12,468 nt of DNA from Gammaproteobacteria bacterium (GTDB lineage: Bacteria > Pseudomonadota > Gammaproteobacteria > BMS3Bbin11): the NCBI GenBank assembly GCA_030636465.1, contig DAOVWW010000011.1, forward strand, positions 1-12,468, in the 5' to 3' direction. The notes under the pieces are model-generated. The model saw only the letters and a list, made by a program, of their open reading frames with translations, had not been told where the DNA came from and searched no databases. This document shows, in pieces, positions 1 through 6,913 of this stretch. Position 1 is the first letter of the stretch. Every line of letters starts with the position of its first letter. Position numbers and translations under genes: made by a program.

Positions 1-2685
1 ACCTCCGCTCGTTTTATCTTACATCGGCTGCCGGCGAATATACGCACGATCTGCCTCGAATTTTTTGGCAACGATCTGGAAAAATCCGTCTCAACCATTT
101 TCGACATCATTGACCTGACCGAGAAAAAACCAGGTATTTTGCTATCTGGTCTTGAGCATCTGGATGAGCGTTATGTCAAAGCTGTAGGGTATACCACCAA
201 GGCTGCGCGGGCCGAGCTGCCACGCATGATTTTGCTGATAGACATCAGCTGTGATGATGAAGAAAAACTCGATCAGATTACCACCAGCATCGTCGAGCTT
301 GCCAGAGAACGGGACGCTGAAGGTTTCATTGCCACCAGCGCCGAAGCCCGTCACAGCTTCTGGCTGGATCGCTCGCGTACAGCTGCGATCGCGGCCCATA
401 CCAATGCCTTTAAAATAAATGAAGACGTGGTCATCCCCCTGCCACGCCTGGCTGAATATACTAATGGCATTGAGCGCATCAACATCATTCAGTCAACACG
501 AAACAAACTTGCCATAATTGATGCCGTCACCGACTACCTGAGCACATCCGCCGCAGCAGATATCGATGCCGCCGGATTTGGTGATAGCGATGAAAGCCAT
601 GCAATTATTTCAGCCAAGCTAGCCGCTGCACTGGAACATCTAAAAACAATTCATCACTGCTGGGCATCCATCATTGCCGAGCCTGACAAGGCCGCTGCTG
701 AATTTCCACGGTTGGTGCTGGCATTATCGGATGAAAAAGACAAAAAGCTCTCTGCCTTTTCTTTACTGCAGTCACGACGTCTGCGCATATCCTATCGACA
801 GGAAGTGGAAAAACCGCTGAAAGAGATATTCAGCGGCAATGCCATGCAGACAGTGCGAGACCGGCTGGACAGCATACATTCCACAATTCGCTCCAGTCGA
901 TTATTTGTCGCGACACATATGCATGCCGGGGATGGCAATGTACACACCAATATCCCCGTACACTCTAACGATTATGAGATGCTGCATGAAGCAGACCGCA
1001 TCGTCGATGAAGTAATGCAACTGGCGAAAGATCTCGGTGGTGTTATCTCCGGTGAACATGGAATTGGCTTGACCAAAATGCAGTACCTTGATCAAAGTGT
1101 GATTGAGGCGTTTACTGCCTACAAAGAAAAAATTGACCCCGATCAGCATTTCAACCGCGGCAAGCTGCTGGCCGGTAGCGGATTGAAAAATGCCTATACC
1201 CCATCGCTTAGGTTGCTCGAACAGGAGGCCCTAATACTTGAGGCCAGTGCGCTGGGTAAATTGAATAACGAGGTCAAAGATTGCCTGCGCTGCGGCAAAT
1301 GCAAACCGGTCTGCACCACACACATCCCTGCAGCGAACTTGCTTTACTCACCGCGTAATAAGGTTCTAGCCTCGGGACTGCTGGTTGAAGCCTTCCTTTA
1401 TGAGGAGCAGACCCGGCGTGGTATCTCTACACGTCATTTCGACGAACTCAATGATATCGCTGACCATTGCACTATCTGTCATCGCTGCCTGGCACCCTGT
1501 CCGGTAGATATTGATTTTGGCGAAGTATCCTCCTTAATCAAAAACATCCTTAAAGAGAAAGGTAAGAAAAGTTTTAATGCCGGCAACTGGCTGGCCATGT
1601 CCTTCCTCAATGTCAGCAACCCCCGTACGATTAGATGGCTGCGACTAATCATGATCAAGGCGGGTTATGGTGGACAGCGATGGATCAACAGACTGGCACG
1701 TCACTTCCGGCTATTGCCTGAAAACAAACGCCCGACAACGTCACTGGGGCAGCCAGAGATACGCAGTCAGATAGTAAACTTTATTAAAAAACCTCTGCCC
1801 TCCGATACACCCGGGCCGACACTGCGAGTCTTGCTGGATATAGAACAATCAAATAGCATACCGATCATACAGGACACTGAGAAAGTCACGGATGACAGTG
1901 AAACTGTTTTCTACTTCCCAGGATGTGGCTCTGAACGCCTGTTCAGCCAGATAGGCATGGCAACGATTGCCATGTTGTTTGAGCAGGGAGTTCGTACCGT
2001 TTTACCGCCGAGCTATTTGTGCTGCGGTTATCCACAAACAGCAGGAGGCGATGACAAACGCGGCACCCAGATGTCGACTGATAACCAGGTACTGATGCAC
2101 CGGATTTCAAATACCCTGAGTTACCTGGATATCAAAACTATCATCGTCTCCTGCGGTACCTGCCTGGATCAGTTATTGAAATACCAGCTGCAGCAAATTT
2201 TTCCAGGTTGCAAAACTATGGATATACATGAATTCCTGATGGAGAAAGGCGTTTCACTGGAAAGTAGTGGAAAAAAATACCTCTATCACGAACCCTGTCA
2301 CGACCCGATGAAGCACCATGATTCGATAGATGTAGCCAGCAAATTACTCAGTGCTGAAGTATTAAAGTCTGACCGCTGTTGCGGAGAATCAGGTACCTTC
2401 GCCATCTCCCGTCCCGATATCGCCACCCAGGTCAGATATCGAAAACAGGAAGAGCTGTTCAATAACATCGAAAGCCTTACTGGAGAAACCGGCAAAGCTA
2501 AAGACCTGAAAATACTGACCTCCTGCCCTTCCTGCCAGCAGGGCATGGCGCGTTACGAGAAAAGCACAGGATTGACTACTGATTATATTGTTGTCGAACT
2601 CGCCGCAAGTTTGTTGGGTGAAAACTGGATGAAGGAGTCGGCTGAAAGGATTCGTGATAAAGGAATAGAACGGGTGTTGTTATAG
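1..2685 (+). CDS. FAD-linked oxidase / 4Fe-4S / CCG-domain fusion protein (5' end missing)
   Basis: The frame is open from the first base to TAG at 2683-2685, so the real start lies upstream; 894 residues are visible. It is a glycolate/D-lactate dehydrogenase-like flavoprotein fused to an electron-transfer module. Visible residues about 1-395 are the C-terminal FAD-oxidase domain, with the THMHAGDGNVH motif at about 305-315 and SGEHGIGLTK at about 350-359. Two 4Fe-4S motifs follow: C428, C431, C434, C438 and C490, C493, C496, C500. Two cysteine-rich CCG repeats end the protein: PGC (C642) with CCG at 674-676 and SCGTC (C718, C721); then HEPCH (C766), CCG at 793-795 and SCPSC (C842, C845). In the family such proteins oxidise 2-hydroxyacids and pass electrons through Fe-S centres to the respiratory chain. 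The FAD-binding PP-loop half must lie to the left. Fusions of this kind are often annotated with an extra DUF3683 region, which cannot be checked here. The substrate is unknown. Confidence 0.92.
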   Translation, partial: TSARFILHRLPANIRTICLEFFGNDLEKSVSTIFDIIDLTEKKPGILLSGLEHLDERYVKAVGYTTKAARAELPRMILLIDISCDDEEKLDQITTSIVELARERDAEGFIATSAEARHSFWLDRSRTAAIAAHTNAFKINEDVVIPLPRLAEYTNGIERINIIQSTRNKLAIIDAVTDYLSTSAAADIDAAGFGDSDESHAIISAKLAAALEHLKTIHHCWASIIAEPDKAAAEFPRLVLALSDEKDKKLSAFSLLQSRRLRISYRQEVEKPLKEIFSGNAMQTVRDRLDSIHSTIRSSRLFVATHMHAGDGNVHTNIPVHSNDYEMLHEADRIVDEVMQLAKDLGGVISGEHGIGLTKMQYLDQSVIEAFTAYKEKIDPDQHFNRGKLLAGSGLKNAYTPSLRLLEQEALILEASALGKLNNEVKDCLRCGKCKPVCTTHIPAANLLYSPRNKVLASGLLVEAFLYEEQTRRGISTRHFDELNDIADHCTICHRCLAPCPVDIDFGEVSSLIKNILKEKGKKSFNAGNWLAMSFLNVSNPRTIRWLRLIMIKAGYGGQRWINRLARHFRLLPENKRPTTSLGQPEIRSQIVNFIKKPLPSDTPGPTLRVLLDIEQSNSIPIIQDTEKVTDDSETVFYFPGCGSERLFSQIGMATIAMLFEQGVRTVLPPSYLCCGYPQTAGGDDKRGTQMSTDNQVLMHRISNTLSYLDIKTIIVSCGTCLDQLLKYQLQQIFPGCKTMDIHEFLMEKGVSLESSGKKYLYHEPCHDPMKHHDSIDVASKLLSAEVLKSDRCCGESGTFAISRPDIATQVRYRKQEELFNNIESLTGETGKAKDLKILTSCPSCQQGMARYEKSTGLTTDYIVVELAASLLGENWMKESAERIRDKGIERVLL

Positions 2686-2727
2686 GTTTACGGTTTACGG
2701 TTTACGTAATACCTAATACCTAATACC
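2686..2727. repeat. Two abutting heptamer tandem arrays, (GTTTACG)x3 then (TAATACC)x3
   Basis: Directly after the stop codon of the oxidase gene there are three perfect copies of GTTTACG (2686-2706), followed with no gap by three perfect copies of TAATACC (2707-2727). Both arrays have period 7 and three units, but their sequences differ. They lie wholly in the spacer and end before the promoter of the next gene. Their function is unknown; slippage-prone spacer repeats are the simplest reading. Confidence 0.9.
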
Positions 2728-2749
2728 AAAAACATAACACCTTTCCTAA

Positions 2750-2778
2750 ATGACAGACAGCGCTGTAATCTGTAGAAT
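2750..2778 (+). promoter_or_regulatory. Predicted sigma70-type promoter for the CorC-family gene, with a palindrome in the spacer
   Basis: A -35-like ATGACA (2750-2755, 5 of 6 to TTGACA) and a -10-like TAGAAT (2773-2778, 5 of 6 to TATAAT) are separated by exactly 17 bases. Transcription would start near 2785, about 25 bases before the TTG start. The spacer contains a perfect 10-base palindrome, ACAGCGCTGT (2757-2766), which could be a repressor site or chance. This is a prediction from sequence only. Confidence 0.55.
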
Positions 2779-2810
2779 AAACACCCCAAACACAACGAGA
2801 CACCCCATCC

Positions 2811-4094
2811 TTGAGTGAATTACCCATCTGGGTACTGTTTGTAATATTAGCCGTACTCATTGCCTGCTCTGCTTTTTTTTCCTCTTCTGAAACTGCCATG
2901 ATGGCGCTTAACCGCTACCGGCTTAAGAATCTTGCTGATAAAGGGCATCGCAGCGCAAAGCTTGCCAGCCGTCTACTGAAACAGCCGGATAGATTGCTCG
3001 GCGTCATTCTTTTAGGCAATAACCTGGTCAATCTATCGGCTGCTTCGATCAGCACGATTGCCGCTCTACGCCTCTATGGCGAGCCTGCGATTGCACTCTT
3101 CACCTTTATTCTTACCCTGGTGGTATTAATATTTGCGGAGGTAGCACCCAAGACCCTGGCCATGCGTCACCCGGAAGGTATCGCTTTTCCTGCCTCCTAT
3201 GTATTGGTTGTTCTCTTATGGCTACTCTATCCCGTAGTCTGGATAATTAACCTGCTAGCCAATCGGCTTCTGCGTCTATTTAATGTCAAACAACAACAAA
3301 ACCAGGATGCATTAAACAAAGATGAACTGCGTACGGTGGTCAGTGAGGCAGAAAGCCTAATTCCAAAAAGTCATCATGACATGCTTATGGGCATACTGGA
3401 TCTGGAGCGTATCACCGTAGAAGACATCATGGTGCCGCGCAATGCTATCGAAGGCATAGACCTCGATGATGAATGGGATGAAATACTTGAGCAACTCGCC
3501 ACCAGCCATCATACGCGCCTGCCTGTATTTAAAGGCAACCTGGATAATGTTGTTGGTGTACTGCATTTACGCCGTGCCATACATGCCGTTCAGACGAATG
3601 ATCTGGATAGAGAAAAACTGATAAAACTTCTCCGCCCCGCCTACTTTGTACCGGAAGACACCCCAGTCATGCAGCAACTGCTGATTATGCAAAAAGAAAG
3701 ACGTCGCCTGGGACTAGCCGTTGATGAGTACGGTGATCTGCAGGGCATGATCACCATGGATGAAATTCTTGAAGAGATAATTGGTGAGTTTAATACACAG
3801 GTTCCGGGCGACCTGCAGGATGTGCATAAACAAAGTGATGATTCCTACATGGTCAACGGTATGGCATCTATTCGTGACTTGAACAGGAACATGGGCTGGC
3901 AATTACCGGTGGATGGTCCTAAAACCCTAAATGGCCTGATCCTTGAGCAACTGGAAGACATCCCTCAGACTGGAACAACAATGCTGATCGAAAATTATCC
4001 TGTCGAGGTGGTGCAAACAAAAGGAGCCTCCGTCAGAATGGTACGTATATATCCGCGTGTGGACCTGTTAAATAAAGAACGAAAATTAGATTAA
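2811..4094 (+). CDS. CNNM/CorC-family membrane protein (DUF21, CBS pair, CorC_HlyC domain)
   Basis: This is a 427-residue inner-membrane protein of the HlyC/CorC (YfjD-like, formerly UPF0053) family, linked to Mg2+ transport or Co/Mg resistance. Residues about 5-160 form the DUF21 membrane domain with three or four hydrophobic segments and the conserved stretches SSSET (24-28), LLGNN (67-71) and FAEVAPKT (108-115); polar residues there line the Mg2+ site in bacterial CorC. Two cytoplasmic CBS motifs, usual nucleotide-binding modules, occupy about 200-260 and 268-325, with DEYGDLQG at 305-312. A CorC_HlyC domain covers about 337-418. The length is normal for the family. The start is TTG: an in-frame TAA lies at 2778-2780, and the next Met (30) is inside the first membrane segment. 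The ribosome site is weak (GAGA at 2797-2800). It probably has its own promoter and faces the next gene tail to tail. Transport direction and ion are not shown by sequence. Confidence 0.93.
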   Translation: MSELPIWVLFVILAVLIACSAFFSSSETAMMALNRYRLKNLADKGHRSAKLASRLLKQPDRLLGVILLGNNLVNLSAASISTIAALRLYGEPAIALFTFILTLVVLIFAEVAPKTLAMRHPEGIAFPASYVLVVLLWLLYPVVWIINLLANRLLRLFNVKQQQNQDALNKDELRTVVSEAESLIPKSHHDMLMGILDLERITVEDIMVPRNAIEGIDLDDEWDEILEQLATSHHTRLPVFKGNLDNVVGVLHLRRAIHAVQTNDLDREKLIKLLRPAYFVPEDTPVMQQLLIMQKERRRLGLAVDEYGDLQGMITMDEILEEIIGEFNTQVPGDLQDVHKQSDDSYMVNGMASIRDLNRNMGWQLPVDGPKTLNGLILEQLEDIPQTGTTMLIENYPVEVVQTKGASVRMVRIYPRVDLLNKERKLD

Positions 4095-4098
4095 GAGA

Positions 4099-4118
4099 AA
4101 ATAATCGACAGATTATTT
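4099..4118. terminator. Possible bidirectional terminator between convergent genes
   Basis: An AT-rich inverted repeat, AAATAATC / GATTATTT, has an 8-base stem and a 4-base loop (GACA). It sits in the 40-base gap between the convergent CorC-family and GMC genes. A T-rich tail follows on each strand: TGATTTGTT on plus, and a TTTTC-type tract on minus. The stem has a single G-C pair, so it would be a weak hairpin. Its position is the main argument for a terminator. Confidence 0.35.
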
Positions 4119-4134
4119 GATTTGTTACACCACA

Positions 4135-5817
4135 CTAGCCAAGTGCCTCTTTTATCCGCTCGGCTACACGAAAAGCATTGGCATAAATTGTCCAGGTGTA
4201 AGGTACACTGCCGCCAGTTGGCATAAAGCTACCATCAGTGACATAGAGATTTTCTACATCGTGTGCGCGACAATCGGCATTGAGAACTGATGTCTCTGGG
4301 TCATGCCCAAAACGACATCCCCCTGCCACCAGGTTTGCCGGTGGTGCCCCACTGATGCTCGAGCGAATATTTTTTGCTCCCATCTTTGAAAGCACCTTCA
4401 TAGCATGCTCATTGATATAGCGTCCAATCTTGAGATCCTGCCGGTGATAACCGATGCGCACTTTGGCAACTGGCGAACCCCACTTGTCTTTAACCGTATC
4501 ATCGAGACTGACGAAACAGTTATCAGTGGGCAACCAGTCGCAAAAGATTTCATATCGCAGGGTCTGATTTTCGGTGAAAATTGATTTGAGATTTTTTTGC
4601 AAGGCCGTGCCCCAGAGCAGTTCGTCATCGTTATCCCATTTTGCACCCATTGCCTTACTCATCGCATTTGGATGTCGCAACAGGAAATCAACCGTGCCTC
4701 CTTTTGCCCGACCACCCAGCAACGGATCGTCAATAAAATACCAGTCCTGCAGGCCGCGGTTTACAAAAGGCCCACGTGTCTTCATGGCCTCTGCCATCTG
4801 ACTATCCATATCGCTGTAATCAAAATCACCGGATCCTGCACCACCAGCAGAGAACAGCAGGTTCTTGCCTACCTGGCCATTATTATTTGCCAGACCATTG
4901 GGGTGTTTCGGGCCGCTAGAGGACAATAATAAACGACTACTTTCTATAGCCTGGCAAGCGACGACAAAGAGCCTTGCGCTGGTGCTTTTCTTCTCTCCAT
5001 TGGCATCAGTGTATTCTGCTGAAACCACCTTGCCACTGACGTCACTGGTTAATTTATACACATTGCATAAGGGCTTTATTTCACAATTTTTAGTGGCGAC
5101 CGCCTGATCGAGTAATGCTGCTCTCGAACTTCCCTTGGCGCCAGATGAACAGCCATAACTGCCACAGAAGCCTGAATACTCGCAGCTACGACGGCTACCT
5201 TTATTGCGGGACAATATCGCTCTGGGTGTTGGCAGCGAGTGTAAACTCAGGCTTTGACAGGCTTTGTCAAACTGCCCGGCTATCGGATGCTCTGATGTTG
5301 GTGGAAAAGGGAAATCTTTACTTGAACGGGGTTCTGCGTAGGGATGATCGGTGAATCGACCCGAAACACCCACTTCTGTTTCTACCAGGGTATAGTAAGG
5401 TTCAAGATCCTCATAACTGATGGGCCAGTCGACGACATTCGCTCCCATGATTGGGCCAAACTCAGACAACAGACGAAAGTCTTCTACTTTAAGGCGGTAG
5501 AAAAAACCACTCATCAGGTTAGATGAACCCCCGACAAGATTACCATTCCAGAAGTCCCAGCCGGAATCAGAAGTCGTTTCTCCAACCCAGCGCCCGTCAC
5601 TATCGGTATCCTCAATGACATGCTGTTCTTCAGAAAGCTTTGGCGTATAAACACTGCGGCGGCAGCAGGCGAGCTCATCCTTATAGAAATCTTTTTCGGT
5701 AAACCAGGGCCCTTTCTCGAGGACAAGGACAGAATAGCCTGCCTTTGCCAGCGTCAGTGCTACCGGACCACCTCCTGCACCACTGCCTATAATACAAACA
5801 TCATATTCTTCATTCAT
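4135..5817 (-). CDS. GMC-family FAD-dependent oxidoreductase (large subunit of a gluconate dehydrogenase-like enzyme)
   Basis: The 560-residue flavoprotein starts with a dinucleotide-binding fold: G11-S-G13-A-G15 near the N-terminus and LVLEKG at 31-36. A GMC signature (GGSSN...R) lies at about 96-108, and the GMC C-terminal domain covers about 415-555, with GCRFGHD at 500-506. Relatives oxidise alcohols or sugars in the periplasm. There is no signal peptide; the Tat signal on the neighbouring small subunit would carry it out as a folded complex. Three cysteines (212, 218, 223) lie where relatives keep a cysteine cluster, sometimes a 3Fe-4S site. In my hand alignment the usual catalytic His (HQAGTCRFG) is Leu496 and the usual Asn (NPALT) is Pro539, so this may be a divergent subfamily. 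The ATG overlaps the small subunit's TGA (ATGA), with AAAGG just upstream as ribosome site. It is the last gene of its cluster. No cytochrome c subunit gene is present, and the substrate is unknown. Confidence 0.92.
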   Translation of the reverse strand: MNEEYDVCIIGSGAGGGPVALTLAKAGYSVLVLEKGPWFTEKDFYKDELACCRRSVYTPKLSEEQHVIEDTDSDGRWVGETTSDSGWDFWNGNLVGGSSNLMSGFFYRLKVEDFRLLSEFGPIMGANVVDWPISYEDLEPYYTLVETEVGVSGRFTDHPYAEPRSSKDFPFPPTSEHPIAGQFDKACQSLSLHSLPTPRAILSRNKGSRRSCEYSGFCGSYGCSSGAKGSSRAALLDQAVATKNCEIKPLCNVYKLTSDVSGKVVSAEYTDANGEKKSTSARLFVVACQAIESSRLLLSSSGPKHPNGLANNNGQVGKNLLFSAGGAGSGDFDYSDMDSQMAEAMKTRGPFVNRGLQDWYFIDDPLLGGRAKGGTVDFLLRHPNAMSKAMGAKWDNDDELLWGTALQKNLKSIFTENQTLRYEIFCDWLPTDNCFVSLDDTVKDKWGSPVAKVRIGYHRQDLKIGRYINEHAMKVLSKMGAKNIRSSISGAPPANLVAGGCRFGHDPETSVLNADCRAHDVENLYVTDGSFMPTGGSVPYTWTIYANAFRVAERIKEALG

Positions 5818-6398
5818 GAGCGCCTTTGCAAAAGTTGGTCCCAGGTTTTATCTGCTGCCGGGGTCGGAAACCCCGCTTGATGTTCCAGCCATAACCAGCC
5901 AATACCATCTGGATTACCCCCATAAACCGGTTCAGTGAGCAATGCCTCAAGGATGTAGGTCAACAACAGTGAAACCCAGTTACGCCCGGCGCGTGTCTGT
6001 ACTGTTTCTGCGATAATTTTTTCCTGCTGTGTTGATGTTAGCTGTATGAAATTTTTCTTATAACGTTGCTGAGTCAATTCATCTAACCAGCCGATTCCTC
6101 GAAAGATAAACTCCCTGTCATCACCATCAGCATTCGGGTTTTCAATTGCTTTATGCAAATAAATATCAGCGCCAATATCGCCTGCACCTGGAATATTTTC
6201 ACCTGCGGGAAACAAAACCTCCTGTACCTGGGCAATCGTCTTCCACTCAGGCTCTTCAACCCAACTCGGCAACAATTGACTGTTGCTGGCTTGTCGTCGT
6301 TCAGCCAGGGCAACACGGGGATAGCTTAAGGCTATAGACCCTAATAAACCCAGACGAGTCATAAACTCACGTCTGCCGATATTCACATGACTAGCCAC
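5814..6398 (-). CDS. Gluconate 2-dehydrogenase subunit 3 family protein with Tat signal
   Basis: This 194-residue small subunit would pair with the GMC dehydrogenase encoded just downstream. A twin-arginine signal is clear: GRREFM with R9-R10, a hydrophobic stretch at about 16-27, and a likely cleavage after ALA (32). The C-terminal stretch YGGNPDGIGW, followed shortly by GFP, is typical of the family. There is no cysteine in the protein. The start is GTG: a TGA codon lies directly upstream in frame, and the only earlier alternative to Met13 is a second GTG at codon 5; both starts keep the twin arginines. The 5' end overlaps the thioredoxin-fold gene by 8 bases and the 3' end overlaps the GMC start by 4, so translation is probably coupled. 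Inferred role: assembly and Tat export of the folded flavoprotein, as in gluconate, fructose and FAD-glucose dehydrogenases. Confidence 0.87.
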   Translation of the reverse strand: MASHVNIGRREFMTRLGLLGSIALSYPRVALAERRQASNSQLLPSWVEEPEWKTIAQVQEVLFPAGENIPGAGDIGADIYLHKAIENPNADGDDREFIFRGIGWLDELTQQRYKKNFIQLTSTQQEKIIAETVQTRAGRNWVSLLLTYILEALLTEPVYGGNPDGIGWLWLEHQAGFPTPAADKTWDQLLQRRS

Positions 6399-6888
6399 TC
6401 AAGCTCTGCCAGTAGTCGAGAAAAATCATAAATTGTTGCTCTGAATATTTTTTATCCACAATAAATTGGGCTGTATTCTGAGAATGCAAAACCTTGCCGC
6501 CCGAATTGGCTATATACATATGGGGATAACCCCTGGTTGGTGGCAATGTTGCCATAAACTTAGCATTATCATTGGCATCACTGACATTCACCTTGAGCAC
6601 TACAAAAGTTTTATGCAGGCGCAATGCCACAGAGGGATGACTTTTTAGAAAACGGTCCAGTATATGACACCAGCTGCACCAGTCACCTCCTACTTCGATC
6701 AGGACTTTGCGATTTGTCTCGCTAGCAAGTTTCAATGCAGCCTTAATGTCTACATAGGGATCACGTTTGGCATCATAGGCAATGCTGTACGATGCTAAAT
6801 CCAGCTGATTCGCTGTCATGCCAGGGAAACTGCTTAGCAGGAAAGCAAGCATCATTACAAAGCGTAAAGAACGAAGTAGGTTATCCAT
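6391..6888 (-). CDS. Exported thioredoxin-fold protein with a CSWC active site
   Basis: The 165-residue protein begins with a Sec-type signal peptide: positive residues R6 and R9, a hydrophobic core at about 10-22, and a likely cleavage near residue 26 (MTA). The mature part has a thioredoxin fold with WC71-S-W-C74-H after the VLIEVGGDW strand and a cis-proline candidate at Tyr121-Pro122. C71 and C74 are the only cysteines. The sequence around the site resembles the thioredoxin_7/DUF255-like group rather than classic thioredoxin (WCGPC). It should act outside the cytoplasm as a thiol-disulfide oxidoreductase or thiol carrier. The gene overlaps the small dehydrogenase subunit by 8 bases and lies 25 bases after the GGDEF-EAL gene. 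A role in maturing the GMC complex, which has several cysteines, is a reasonable guess but not shown. Confidence 0.82.
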   Translation of the reverse strand: MDNLLRSLRFVMMLAFLLSSFPGMTANQLDLASYSIAYDAKRDPYVDIKAALKLASETNRKVLIEVGGDWCSWCHILDRFLKSHPSVALRLHKTFVVLKVNVSDANDNAKFMATLPPTRGYPHMYIANSGGKVLHSQNTAQFIVDKKYSEQQFMIFLDYWQSLSG

Positions 6889-6913
6889 ATTTAATTTAGT
6901 CTCTCAATACATT

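Noticed and set aside
139..2685. Oxidase gene starting at TTG 139
   Set aside because: The same frame is open and protein-like back to base 1, in the middle of a flavin-oxidase domain, so 139 is internal.
2686..2706. GTTTACG array as a telomere-like sequence, since TTTACGG resembles plant TTTAGGG
   Set aside because: Only three copies in a bacterial intergenic spacer; the likeness is chance.
4574..5880. Several 60-110 codon plus-strand frames opposite the GMC gene
   Set aside because: They are antisense to a clearly conserved gene, resemble no family and have no convincing ribosome sites.
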